Part shown: piece by piece, positions 16,387-24,449 of the stretch | Layout of the letters: each line of letters opens with the position of its first letter | How positions within the stretch are numbered: the first letter of the stretch is position 1 | Assembly: GCA_021802585.1 (NCBI GenBank) | Contig: JAJZRQ010000019.1 | Span: 1 to 40,530 of the forward strand | DNA from: Chloroflexota bacterium | GTDB taxonomy: Bacteria > Chloroflexota > Limnocylindria > Limnocylindrales > CSP1-4 | DNA: 40,530 bases | Reading direction: 5' to 3' | Program-made: the position numbers and the translations under genes | Notes under the pieces: model-generated | What the model was told of the DNA's origin: nothing | Seen by the model: the letters and a program-made list of their open reading frames with translations, nothing else | Database searches by the model: none

Positions 16387-18537
16387 TCAGCCGCCCCGGC
16401 GGTCCCCCGCGAGCGGCGCGCCGACCCGGGCGAGGAGCGCCCCGGCGGCCGCGCGCACCTCCCCGGCGTCCCGCGCGTCGAGGGCGCGCCGGGCGAGGGC
16501 GCGGAGCTCGTCGAGCGTCGCCGCCGCGAGGGCCCCCCGCACGTCGTCGAGGGAGCCCGCGTCGGCCGACAGCTCGTCGACGCCGAGGCCAACGAGGACG
16601 AGGGCGCCGGCCGGGTCGCCGGCGAGCTCCCCGCAGACGGCGACCGGGATCCCGGCCTCGTCGGCGCCGGCGACGACCCCGGCGACCGCCCGCAGGACGG
16701 CCGGGTGGAGGGCGTCCTGGAGCCGCCCGAGCGTGGCGTTCCCGCGGTCGGCGGCCATGACGTACTGGGTCAGGTCGTTCGTGCCGATGCTGAAGAAGGC
16801 GACCCGGCGGGCGAGCTCGCGCGCGAGGAGCGCCGCGGCCGGTACCTCGACCATGATCCCCGTGACGATCCCCTCGGCGCACGGCCGGCCGGCCGCGAGG
16901 ACTGCCGACCGCGCCTCGTCGCGGAGCTCGTCGAGGAGGTCGACGTCGTCGAGCGTCGCGACCATCGGCGCCATGACGTGGGGCCGGACGCCGGCGAGGC
17001 CCCCGGCGCGCCAGATCGCCCGGAGCTGGGTGCCGAGGAGCTCGCGGTCACCGTAGGCGAGGCGGATCGCGCGGACGCCGAGGAACGGGTTCGCCTCGGC
17101 CGGCAGCCCGAGGTACGGGATCCCCTTGTCCCCGCCGATGTCGGCGAGGCGGATGACGACCGGACGGGCGGGCCCGAACGCCTCGAGGGCCCGGCGGTAC
17201 GCCGCGACCTGCTCGTCCTCCGTCGGCGGCGTCTGGCGCCGCATGAACAGGAACTCGGTCCGGAACAGCCCGACGCCCTCCGCCCCGGCCTCGAGGGCCC
17301 GCGGCGCGTCGTCGGGATGGCCGATGTTCGCGACGAGGACGACCCGCACGCCGTCGGCCGTGGCGGCCGGTCGTCCGCGGGCCGCCGCCGCCCGGGCTCG
17401 CCGCGCGGCGAGGGCCGCGGCCCGGGCGGCGAACGCCGCCCGGGCCGCGACGTCGGGATCGACGAGGACCTCGCCGGACTCGCCGTCGACGGCGACCTCG
17501 ACGGTCGCCCCGCCCGCGGCTGCCCCGTCGACCGCCTCGAGGAGGCCGGCGCACCCGACGACGCAGGGAATCCCGAGCCCTCGGGCGAGGATGACGGCGT
17601 GGGCCGTCCGGGACCCGCCGGCGAGGGCGATCCCGCGGAGGAGGGCCGCCGGGATCTCCGCCGTCACCGAGGGCGGCAGGTCGTCGGCCACGGCGACGAC
17701 GGGGGCATCGGGGAGCGCGAGCGTCTCGCCGCGGAGGGCCCGCGCGATCCGCGCCCCGACGTCGCGGACGTCGGCCGCCCGGGCCGCGAGGAGCTCGTCG
17801 CCGAGGCCGGCAACCATGCGGGCGGCCTCGTCCGCGGCATCGACGACCGCGGCGGCGGGGTCGGACCCGGCGGCGACGCGGGCGAGCGCCCCGTCGACGA
17901 TCGTCGGATCCGCGGCGAGGACGGCCTGGGCCTCGAAGATCCCGGCGTCGTCGGGTCGGCCGGCGGCCCGGATCCGCGTGGCGAGGGCCTCGAGCTGGGA
18001 TTCGGCGGCGGCGGCGGCGGCGCGGATCGCGGCCCCCGGGTCGCCGGCGACCGGGACGCCCCCGGCCGCCCCGGGCTCCCGGTAGCGCCACGCGGGGGCG
18101 ATCGCGATCCCGGCGACGGCGCCGAGTCCCGCGAGGCGCCCCGCGCCGGCGGGCGGCGGCGCGGCAGCGGGTGCGGGTCCGGCCGCGGGCGCCGCGGGCA
18201 CGGCCGCGGGTACGGGCACGGGTGAGGGGGTCGCCCCGGCGCCAGCGGGCGGCGGCGCCGGGACCTCCTCGCCCAGGCCCGCCTCGATCGCGGCCCGGAT
18301 CGCCTCGATCGCCTCCGCCTCGTCCTCGCCCGCGGCGGTGATCCGGACGAGATGGCCCATCCGGACACCGAGCGGCTGGACCCGGAGCATCTGCTTCGCG
18401 TTCGCCGGACCGGCCCCGGTCGTGAGGTTCCGGATCGTCACCTCGGACCGGCTGCGGGCGCAGACCCGCACGAACTGCGCGAGGGGGCGCAGGTGGAGCC
18501 CGTTCGGGTTGCGGATCTCGATCTCGAGCGTCTGCAC
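16387..18537 (-). CDS. ptsI: HPr-Enzyme I fusion, phosphoenolpyruvate-protein phosphotransferase
   Basis: Takes phosphate from PEP and passes it, through its own HPr domain, to DhaM. 716 residues. Residues 1-90 are HPr with the phospho-acceptor in NPNGLHLRPLAQF (His15). The regulatory Ser46 region reads AKQML, with Gln49 in place of the serine that HPr kinase modifies. Residues about 91-135 are an Ala/Pro linker. The remainder is Enzyme I: GGSRTAHAVILARGLGIPCVVG (His313), GVGLFRTEFLFM, RLADIGGDKGIPYL, FFSIGTNDLTQYVMAADR and VAVCGELAGDP (Cys635). Fusions of DhaM-HPr-EI are known; here the DhaM part is a separate gene in the same operon. No sugar-specific PTS permease is in the window. Confidence 0.94.
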   Translation of the reverse strand: MQTLEIEIRNPNGLHLRPLAQFVRVCARSRSEVTIRNLTTGAGPANAKQMLRVQPLGVRMGHLVRITAAGEDEAEAIEAIRAAIEAGLGEEVPAPPPAGAGATPSPVPVPAAVPAAPAAGPAPAAAPPPAGAGRLAGLGAVAGIAIAPAWRYREPGAAGGVPVAGDPGAAIRAAAAAAESQLEALATRIRAAGRPDDAGIFEAQAVLAADPTIVDGALARVAAGSDPAAAVVDAADEAARMVAGLGDELLAARAADVRDVGARIARALRGETLALPDAPVVAVADDLPPSVTAEIPAALLRGIALAGGSRTAHAVILARGLGIPCVVGCAGLLEAVDGAAAGGATVEVAVDGESGEVLVDPDVAARAAFAARAAALAARRARAAAARGRPAATADGVRVVLVANIGHPDDAPRALEAGAEGVGLFRTEFLFMRRQTPPTEDEQVAAYRRALEAFGPARPVVIRLADIGGDKGIPYLGLPAEANPFLGVRAIRLAYGDRELLGTQLRAIWRAGGLAGVRPHVMAPMVATLDDVDLLDELRDEARSAVLAAGRPCAEGIVTGIMVEVPAAALLARELARRVAFFSIGTNDLTQYVMAADRGNATLGRLQDALHPAVLRAVAGVVAGADEAGIPVAVCGELAGDPAGALVLVGLGVDELSADAGSLDDVRGALAAATLDELRALARRALDARDAGEVRAAAGALLARVGAPLAGDRRGG

Positions 18538-18558
18538 GGCGGGGCCTCCCGGGGCGCG

Positions 18559-19671
18559 TCAGGATGCGGGGCGGGCGGGGCCGCCGCCCGGCCCGGCGGT
18601 CGGCGCGGCGCCGCGCTCGGCGACGAGCTCGACGATCCGCGCGGGCCGGGCCGCGAGGTCGGCGGCGAGGCGGGGATCGACCGTCGCCGCGGCGACGAGG
18701 TCGGCGAGGGCAGCGTTCACCGGCGTCGGCACGCCGCAGCCCGCCCCGGCCCGCGCCACGGCGCCGTTGAGCCAGGCGACCTCTGAGGGTCCCGCCACCC
18801 CGCCCCGAACGTGGAGGCGGAGCGAGGGCCACTTCCCGCCGCGGGCCCCGCCGGCGACCCGCCGTAGGATCGCCCGCGAGAGTGGGGCCGGGAGGCGGAT
18901 CCCGAGGATGAGGAGCGGGACGTTCGCCCCTGGCAGCGCGACGAGCCCGATCCCCCGGGCCCGCATGACCGCGACCGCCTCGAGGAGCTGCCGGCGCTCG
19001 AGGTCGAAGAGCGCAGGATCCGCGTAGACCTCGGCCGGGTCGCGGTCGGCGAGCGCCGAGAGGGCGTTCCCGACGAGGTTCGCGACGAGCTTCGACCACT
19101 TCATCGAGCGGGCGTCGGCGAGGCGCCGGGCGGGAAGGCCGACGGCCGTGAACGAGGCGACGAGCGCGTCGACGAGCGCGTCGACGGGCCCGCCCACGAG
19201 CGCGAGCCCGATCCCGCCCCGGCCGCGCCAGCGCACCTCCCCGGGCCCCGGCCGCTCGACCGGGGCGGTGAGGGACCCGGCGACGTGGCCGACCCCCGGG
19301 CGGGCGGCCGCCACGAGGTCCTCCGCCCCGACCCCGTTCTGGATCGTGAGGACGGCGGCGGACGGCCACGCCCGCAGCTCGTCGAGGGCGCCGGCGAGGT
19401 CGAACGTCTTCACGGCGAGGACGACGAGCTCCGGCTCGTCCCGGACCGCGGCCACCGACGCCGCGCGCCCCACGCGGACGACGCGTCGACGGTCGCCCGG
19501 CTCGTGGAGGACGACCTCCGTGCCGTCGTCCGCGACGCGCGGGTCGACGAGGACGACCTCCGCGCCGGCCGCCGCGAGGAGCCCGCCGAGGAGCGTGCCG
19601 ACTGCCCCCGCGCCGAGCACGACGACGCGCCGCGGCGCGCCGGGCGGGCCGGCCGCGGCGGGCCCGCTCAC
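18559..19671 (-). CDS. 2-dehydropantoate 2-reductase family protein
   Basis: NADPH-dependent ketopantoate reductase fold (PanE/ApbA), which makes pantoate for coenzyme A. 370 residues from GTG 19669-19671, overlapping the dhaM stop by GTGA. The N-terminus is a Rossmann motif (VVVLGAGAVGTLLGGLLAAAGAEV). LVVLAVKTFDLAGAL and TIQNGVGAEDLV follow. The catalytic Lys/Asn region is MKWSKLVANLVGNALSALAD. The C-terminal domain includes PSEVAWLNGAVARAG with TPVN(A)AL, both family hallmarks. It sits between dhaM and the HPr-EI gene inside the glycerol operon, an unexpected place for pantothenate synthesis. It may instead reduce another 2-oxo compound; this is inference, so no gene symbol is given. Confidence 0.88.
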   Translation of the reverse strand: MSGPAAAGPPGAPRRVVVLGAGAVGTLLGGLLAAAGAEVVLVDPRVADDGTEVVLHEPGDRRRVVRVGRAASVAAVRDEPELVVLAVKTFDLAGALDELRAWPSAAVLTIQNGVGAEDLVAAARPGVGHVAGSLTAPVERPGPGEVRWRGRGGIGLALVGGPVDALVDALVASFTAVGLPARRLADARSMKWSKLVANLVGNALSALADRDPAEVYADPALFDLERRQLLEAVAVMRARGIGLVALPGANVPLLILGIRLPAPLSRAILRRVAGGARGGKWPSLRLHVRGGVAGPSEVAWLNGAVARAGAGCGVPTPVNAALADLVAAATVDPRLAADLAARPARIVELVAERGAAPTAGPGGGPARPAS

Positions 19672-20072
19672 TCGGGGATCTTCGGCAGGCTCGCGGCCTC
19701 CTCCGCCGCGGCGAGGACCGCGGCGAGGTCGTCGCCCACGCTCGCCTGCACCGCGGCGACGACGGCGCCCTCGACGAGCGGGCCGCGGGAGAGGCGCACC
19801 CGCGACGCCGCGTCGCCCATGAGCTCGAAGGCGGTCTGGGTCGCGAGGACCGCGCTCCCGAGGTCGACGAGGACGACGACGCCGGCCCCAGCGTCGGCCG
19901 CGACGATCGCCTCCATGATCGACGCGGCGTCCGTGCCGAGCGACCCGTCGGGAAGACCCCCGGCCGCCTCGATCCGGACGTCGTCGCCGACCATCTGGCG
20001 GGCCAGCTCGACCGTCCCGGCGGCGATCTGCGCGGAGTGGCTCACGATGACAAGGCCGACGAGCTGCTCCAT
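19668..20072 (-). CDS. dhaM: PTS-dependent dihydroxyacetone kinase phosphotransferase subunit DhaM (EIIA domain, first copy)
   Basis: Mannose-type EIIA domain that accepts phosphate from HPr and rephosphorylates the ADP held on DhaL. 134 residues: only the EIIA part, without the HPr and EI-like parts of E. coli DhaM. The acceptor is in LVIVSHSAQIAAG (His12). GTDAASIMEAI and VVVLVDLGSAVLATQTA are typical, and SRGPLVEGAVVAA closes the domain. Starts 9 bp after the sdhD-like stop; its own stop overlaps the next gene. The HPr-EI fusion needed to charge it is two genes downstream. Confidence 0.93.
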   Translation of the reverse strand: MEQLVGLVIVSHSAQIAAGTVELARQMVGDDVRIEAAGGLPDGSLGTDAASIMEAIVAADAGAGVVVLVDLGSAVLATQTAFELMGDAASRVRLSRGPLVEGAVVAAVQASVGDDLAAVLAAAEEAASLPKIPE

Positions 20073-20081
20073 GCCGGAATC

Positions 20082-20465
20082 CTACGCGGCGTCGAGGATC
20101 GCGGCGACGAGCGCGACGCCGTAGGCGACCGTGGCGATCCCGACGACCGCGAGGAAGCCGGTGATCCGGTGCTCGGTCCGCTCGGAGAACCCGAAGTCGA
20201 AGAGGATCGCCCGCACGCCGAGGAGGGCGTGGTACGTGACGACGACGAGGAATGCCACCTCGAGGACGATCACGACGGGGTTCCGCAGCCAGTCGACGAC
20301 GGCGGCGAAGTCGCGGAGCCCGCTCGGGACGACGAAGTGCTGGGCGATCATGTGGAGGCCGAGGAGCACGAGCAGGGCGGCCCCGCTCAGCACCTGGCCG
20401 ACGAATCCCGGGACCATGCGGGGCCCGGCCTCGGGTCGGGCGGCCGCCGGCTGGTCGCTGGTCAT
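20082..20465 (-). CDS. Succinate dehydrogenase-like membrane anchor subunit (SdhD type)
   Basis: 127 residues with three transmembrane segments (about 22-47, 64-88, 101-124). Candidate haem-b ligands are His38 and His43 (GLHMIAQHF) and His79 (YHALLGVRAILFDFG). The last motif, H-A-x-x-G-x-R...D, is the conserved SdhD/FrdD helix. It anchors an iron-sulfur subunit and passes electrons to quinone. It lies 13 bp after the SdhC-like gene. No sdhA is present; the flavoprotein gene in this operon is glpA, so this anchor may serve glycerol-3-phosphate oxidation. Confidence 0.85.
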   Translation of the reverse strand: MTSDQPAAARPEAGPRMVPGFVGQVLSGAALLVLLGLHMIAQHFVVPSGLRDFAAVVDWLRNPVVIVLEVAFLVVVTYHALLGVRAILFDFGFSERTEHRITGFLAVVGIATVAYGVALVAAILDAA

Positions 20466-20478
20466 CTCGGGCTCCCTC

Positions 20479-20898
20479 CTACCCGGCCGTGAAGATCCGC
20501 AGCCCGCCGGCGAGGGCGACGAGCGCGGCGATTGCCATGAGCGCGACGAAGAGCGCCCGCTGGCGGCTCGCCACGAGCCCCAGGCCGACGAGGCCGACGC
20601 GGATCCCGTTGAGGCCGTGGATGAGGATCCCCGCGAGGAGGATGACGTCGAGGGCGAGGAAGGGCGGGCTCAGGGCGACCTCGATGAACGTGTCCCACGC
20701 GGTCGGCCCCTGGGCGAGGAGCGCCAGGATCACGAGGTGGAGGTAGAGGTAGACGACGAGGCCGATCCCCGTGATCCGGTTGACGAGGAAGGCGATGCCC
20801 CCGAGGCGCCGGCCGCGGGGATCGAACCAGCCGACGAAGCCGGGGCGGCGGGCGGGGCCGACGGCGGGTCGTCGCGGCTCCGCGGTCGTGGACGCCAT
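20479..20898 (-). CDS. Succinate dehydrogenase-like cytochrome b subunit (SdhC type)
   Basis: 139 residues from ATG 20896-20898, which overlaps the stop of the iron-sulfur subunit gene (TGATG). Three transmembrane segments at about 33-62, 81-107 and 114-136. Residues FLVNRITGIGLVVYLYLHL correspond to the SdhC signature usually written (S)-H-R-x-T-G; here the first His is Asn40, with Arg41 kept. His54 and His94 (ILIHGLNGIRVG) are candidate haem ligands, the latter being the strongest family motif. With the SdhD-like protein it forms the quinone-reactive membrane part of a Complex II-type enzyme. Confidence 0.87.
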   Translation of the reverse strand: MASTTAEPRRPAVGPARRPGFVGWFDPRGRRLGGIAFLVNRITGIGLVVYLYLHLVILALLAQGPTAWDTFIEVALSPPFLALDVILLAGILIHGLNGIRVGLVGLGLVASRQRALFVALMAIAALVALAGGLRIFTAG

Positions 20899-21644
20899 CA
20901 GCGGGTTCCTCCGAACGAGAAGAGGCGCCGGGCCCGGGCGGACGCCGCCGACCGGCGGATCCGCATGATCGCCGTCGCCGGATCGACGCCGGACGGGCAT
21001 GCCTCGCTGCACTCCCAGGCGAGGTGGCAGCGCCACGCCGCCTGCTCGTCGTCCATGAGCCGGACGACCGGGCCGGGGTCGCGCCCGCGCGGCTCCTCCA
21101 CGACGCGCCAGGCGGCGGCGAGGGCCGCCGGGCCGACGTAGCGGGGGTCGCTGCCGGCCACCGGGCAGGCGGACAGGCAGATCCCGCATTCGATGCAGTC
21201 CTCGTAGCGCTCGAGCTCCTCGATCCCCTCGGCGGGCGTGCTCCCGGGGACGCTCTCGGACGCCCGGACGAGCGGCCGACCCGCCTCGTCGAAGGCCTCG
21301 TAGAAGACCTCCATGTCGACGACGAGGTCGGACACGACGGGGAGGTTCGCGAGCGGCTCGACGACGACCTCGGCGCCGGACGGGACCGGGGTGACGCAGG
21401 CGAGCCCCTCGCGGCCGTCGACGCGCATCCCGCACGTCCCGCACGACGCGTGGAAGCACGAGTGGCGGAACGTCAGGCCAGGGTCGAGGTGGCGCCGGAT
21501 CGCCACGAGCGCGTCGAGGATCGTCGTCCGCGGTCCGACGGCCACGTCGTACGTGTCGTAGCGCAGCGCGCCCGGGTCGTCGCCCTCCTTGCGGCGCGAG
21601 ACGACGAAGCGGGTCGTGCGGAGCGCGGGTGCGGTCTCGGTCAT
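20898..21644 (-). CDS. Succinate dehydrogenase/fumarate reductase-type iron-sulfur subunit (SdhB)
   Basis: 248 residues carrying all three clusters of a Complex II iron-sulfur subunit. [2Fe-2S] in a ferredoxin-like N-terminal domain: Cys63, 68, 71, 83 (CFHASCGTC...C). [4Fe-4S]: Cys150, 153, 156, 160 (CIECGICLSACP). [3Fe-4S]: Cys206, 212, 216 (CHLAWECSEACP). This layout is SdhB/FrdB and not GlpC, which has CCG domains and no plant-type ferredoxin. It carries electrons from a flavoprotein to the membrane subunits. It begins 10 bp after the glpA stop, and its own stop overlaps the SdhC-like start. The absence of sdhA suggests GlpA is its flavoprotein partner (inference). Confidence 0.93.
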   Translation of the reverse strand: MTETAPALRTTRFVVSRRKEGDDPGALRYDTYDVAVGPRTTILDALVAIRRHLDPGLTFRHSCFHASCGTCGMRVDGREGLACVTPVPSGAEVVVEPLANLPVVSDLVVDMEVFYEAFDEAGRPLVRASESVPGSTPAEGIEELERYEDCIECGICLSACPVAGSDPRYVGPAALAAAWRVVEEPRGRDPGPVVRLMDDEQAAWRCHLAWECSEACPSGVDPATAIMRIRRSAASARARRLFSFGGTR

Positions 21645-21654
21645 GGCACCGCTC

Positions 21655-22842
21655 CTACGCTGCGTAGTACGCGGTGTGCGGGAGGGTCACGACCTCCCGG
21701 GTCTGGCAGGGGGCGTCGACCCCCATCTTCCGGCAGATGACGTCGGCGGTCGTCTCCGCCATTGCGCGGAGCGTCGTCCCCTTGCCGCCGGAGATCGTGA
21801 CGAAGCCCTCGACCCCGTCGGTCTCGCGGTGGTCGAAGCACTTGAACGTCCGGCTCAGCTCGCGCCCCGAATCGGCGTCGCGGGACCCGATGAGCGGCCG
21901 CGCGGCCGACCAGGCGGCCCGCCGCTCCGCGTGGCGGATCGCGGGGATCATCTTCGCCCCCTCGACGTACATCCGCTCGACGTGGTCCTCCGGCACGCCG
22001 AGGTCGTCGGGGTCCTCGACGACCCACGAGCTCGTCCCGACGACGGAGAGCCCCCGCTGGGGAACGATGATGTCCCCGTCACCGGAGGCGTGGAGGTGGT
22101 TGATCACCATGTTGCACCAGCGGCCGCGGACGGCGAGGATGACGCCCGGCGACGGCCGGATCGGCACGTCGCAGCCGGCCATGACGGCGACCTGCCCGGC
22201 CCACGGCCCGGTCGCGTTCACGACGAGGTCGGCGCGGATCTCCTCCTCGACGCCGTTCGCCAGGTCGCGGACGCGCGCGCCGCCCACGACGCGGTCGGTC
22301 ACGAGGAGCTCGGTGACCGCGGTCCAGGGGCGGATCACCGCCCCGCCCGCCTTCGCCGTGGCGAAGAACCGGAGGGGCATCCGCATCGCGTCCATCGTCG
22401 CGTCGGGGACCTGGACCGCCATCTTCAGCTCGGGGTTCAGGTTCGGCTCGAGGCGGAGGGCCTCGGCCCGCGAGACGCGCCGCGCGGGGATCCCGCTCGC
22501 GAGGCAGGACTCGAAGAAGAGCGGCTCGTAGGCGACGTCCTCGTCGGTGATCGCGACGAAGAGCCCGTCGTTCTCCTCGAACGTGCCGGGGCAGACCCGG
22601 CCGAGGATCCGGCGCTCCTCGATGCACTCGACCGCGGACTCGCGGTCCTTCACCGCGTAGCGGGCGCCGGAGTGGAGGAGGCCGTGGTGGCGGCCCGTCG
22701 TGCCGGAGGTCACCTCGCCGCGCTCGACGAGGGTGACGCGGAAGCCGCGGAGGACGAGGTCATGGGCAAGGGCACCGCCGGTGCCGCCGCCGCCCACGAC
22801 GAGGACGTGATACGGCTGCCGGGGAAGTCGCGTGATCGTCAT
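21655..22842 (-). CDS. glpA: FAD-dependent glycerol-3-phosphate dehydrogenase (GlpA-type, lacking the C-terminal [2Fe-2S] domain)
   Basis: Oxidises glycerol-3-phosphate to dihydroxyacetone phosphate at a bound FAD. 395 residues from ATG 22840-22842. The FAD dinucleotide motif is VLVVGGGGTGGALAHDLVLR (residues 13-32), followed by VERGEVTSGTTGRHHGLLHS. Substrate and flavin residues are in LVVNATGPWAGQVA and SGGKGTTLRAMAETTADVIC, which matches GlpA more than GlpD. E. coli GlpA has about 540 residues with a Cys-rich C-terminal domain; here the chain ends at that point (...TREVVTLPHTAYYAA). Neither glpB nor glpC is present. Complex II-like iron-sulfur and anchor genes follow at once, suggesting that they take over electron transfer. 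Confidence 0.93.
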   Translation of the reverse strand: MTITRLPRQPYHVLVVGGGGTGGALAHDLVLRGFRVTLVERGEVTSGTTGRHHGLLHSGARYAVKDRESAVECIEERRILGRVCPGTFEENDGLFVAITDEDVAYEPLFFESCLASGIPARRVSRAEALRLEPNLNPELKMAVQVPDATMDAMRMPLRFFATAKAGGAVIRPWTAVTELLVTDRVVGGARVRDLANGVEEEIRADLVVNATGPWAGQVAVMAGCDVPIRPSPGVILAVRGRWCNMVINHLHASGDGDIIVPQRGLSVVGTSSWVVEDPDDLGVPEDHVERMYVEGAKMIPAIRHAERRAAWSAARPLIGSRDADSGRELSRTFKCFDHRETDGVEGFVTISGGKGTTLRAMAETTADVICRKMGVDAPCQTREVVTLPHTAYYAA

Positions 22843-22867
22843 CTCGTGCGTTCCGGGCCCGCATGGG

Positions 22868-22902
22868 GACGCCCGGGCCCCGCGACGCGGGGCCCGGGCG
22901 TC
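22868..22902. terminator. 35-bp near-perfect palindrome between glpK and glpA
   Basis: GACGCCCGGGCCCCGCG and its complement flank a single central base (17-bp arms). On the minus strand this forms a very stable hairpin 10 bp after the glpK stop and 25 bp before glpA. There is no T tract, so partial attenuation or protection of the upstream mRNA is more likely than full termination. Confidence 0.7.
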
Positions 22903-22912
22903 GGGACGGGTC

Positions 22913-24409
22913 CTACTCGACCCAGCCGAACGTGCGCGTGACGGCCTTCTTCCACTGCGCGTACTCGGCGTCGACCTTCGCGGCATCCATCGTCGGATGC
23001 CACTCGTGGTCCTTCGCCCAGTTCGCGCGGAGGTCCTCGACCGCGCCCCAGTACCCGACGGCGAGGCCGGCCGCGTAGGCCGCCCCGAGCGCCGTCGTCT
23101 CGGCGACCTTCGGCCGGATGACCGGGACCTTCAGGACGTCGGACTGGAACTGCATGAGGAGGTTGTTGTAGACCATGCCGCCGTCGACCTTGAGGGCCGT
23201 GAGCGGAACGCCGGAGTCGGCGTTCATCGCGTCCAGGACCTCGCGGGTCTGCCAGGCGGTCGCCTCGAGGACGGCCCGCGCGATGTGGCCCTTCGTGACG
23301 TACCGGGTGAGGCCCGCGATCACGCCGCGGGCGTCGTTCTTCCAGTACGGCGCGAAGAGGCCGCTGAACGCCGGGACGAAGTAGACGCCGCCGTTGTCCT
23401 CGACGCTGGCCGCGAGGGCCTCGATGTCGGGGGACTGCTGGATGAGCCCGATGTTGTCGCGGATCCACTGCACGAGGGCGCCGGTGATGGCGATCGAGCC
23501 CTCGAGCGCGTACACGGCCGGCTGGTCGCCGATCTTGTACGCGAGCGTCGTGAGGAGGCCGCTCTTGCTGGGGACCGCCTTCGTGCCCGTGTTGAGGAGC
23601 ATGAAGCAGCCCGTGCCGTACGTGTTCTTCGCCTCGCCGGGCGAGTAGCACGTCTGGCCGAACAGGGCGGCCTGCTGGTCGCCGAGGTCGCCGGCGACGG
23701 GGACGCCGGCGAGGTCGCCGGTCGCCTTGCCGTAGACCTCGGACGAGGCCTTGACGTGGGGCAGCATCCCCCGCGGGACGCCGAGGAGCCCGAGGATCTC
23801 GGAATCCCAGTCGAGGGTCGTGTAGTTGAACATGAGCGTCCGGCTCGCGTTCGAGACGTCCGTGACGTGGACGCCGCCCGACGGGCCGCCGGTCAGGTTC
23901 CAGATGCACCAGGTGTCGATGTTGCCGAAGAGCAGGTTCCCGGCCTCGGCCTCGGCGCGCGCGCCGGGGACGTTGTCGAGGATCCACTTGGCCTTCGGGC
24001 CGGAGAAGTAGGTGGCGAGGGGGAGCCCGGTCTTCGGGCGGAGGCGATCGGGGCCGCCGTCCTTCTCGAGGGCGTCGCAGATGTCCTTCGTCCGGGTGTC
24101 CTGCCAGACGATCGCGTTGTAGACCGGCTTGCCGGTCCGGCGATCCCAGACGACCGTCGTCTCGCGCTGGTTCGTGACGCCGACCGCGGCGAGGTCCGCG
24201 GCGGTGATGCCGGCCTTGGCGAGGGCGCCCCGGATGACCTCGACGCTCCGCGTCCAGATCTCCATCGCGTCGTGCTCGACCCACCCCGGCTTCGGGTAGA
24301 TCTGCTCGTGCTCCTTCTGATCGATCCCCACGACCTGGCCGGCGTGGTCGAAGATCATGAAGCGGGTGCTCGTGGTCCCCTGGTCGAGGGCCCCCACGTA
24401 CTTCGTCAT
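22913..24409 (-). CDS. glpK: Glycerol kinase
   Basis: Phosphorylates glycerol to glycerol-3-phosphate with ATP in the cytoplasm. 498 residues from ATG 24407-24409, with GGGAG upstream. [18 protein letters not shown] is the phosphate-1 motif. [20 protein letters not shown] and IVWQDTRT bind glycerol (Arg-Glu pair). [13 protein letters not shown] is the FGGY metal/adenosine segment. [15 protein letters not shown] is followed by [13 protein letters not shown] and [19 protein letters not shown]. The C-terminus is of the usual length. Codon choice is slightly less GC-extreme (Lys AAG and Asn frequent) than its neighbours, as expected for a highly expressed gene. Confidence 0.98.
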   Translation of the reverse strand: MTKYVGALDQGTTSTRFMIFDHAGQVVGIDQKEHEQIYPKPGWVEHDAMEIWTRSVEVIRGALAKAGITAADLAAVGVTNQRETTVVWDRRTGKPVYNAIVWQDTRTKDICDALEKDGGPDRLRPKTGLPLATYFSGPKAKWILDNVPGARAEAEAGNLLFGNIDTWCIWNLTGGPSGGVHVTDVSNASRTLMFNYTTLDWDSEILGLLGVPRGMLPHVKASSEVYGKATGDLAGVPVAGDLGDQQAALFGQTCYSPGEAKNTYGTGCFMLLNTGTKAVPSKSGLLTTLAYKIGDQPAVYALEGSIAITGALVQWIRDNIGLIQQSPDIEALAASVEDNGGVYFVPAFSGLFAPYWKNDARGVIAGLTRYVTKGHIARAVLEATAWQTREVLDAMNADSGVPLTALKVDGGMVYNNLLMQFQSDVLKVPVIRPKVAETTALGAAYAAGLAVGYWGAVEDLRANWAKDHEWHPTMDAAKVDAEYAQWKKAVTRTFGWVE

Positions 24410-24449
24410 GTGCGTCTCCCGATGGACGGTTGACCCGACAGTGCCGGGA

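Noticed and set aside
20082-21644. Simple reading of these three genes as an ordinary succinate dehydrogenase operon
   Set aside because: The flavoprotein gene sdhA, normally adjacent, is missing, and glpA occupies its position; kept as a hypothesis rather than named sdhBCD.
22868-22902. Strong rho-independent terminator for glpK
   Set aside because: No T run follows the hairpin and glpA starts 25 bp later on the same strand, so full termination is unlikely.
22839-24284. Long minus-strand frame overlapping glpK
   Set aside because: Arg/Gly/Pro-rich shadow; glpK in its own frame is complete and conserved.
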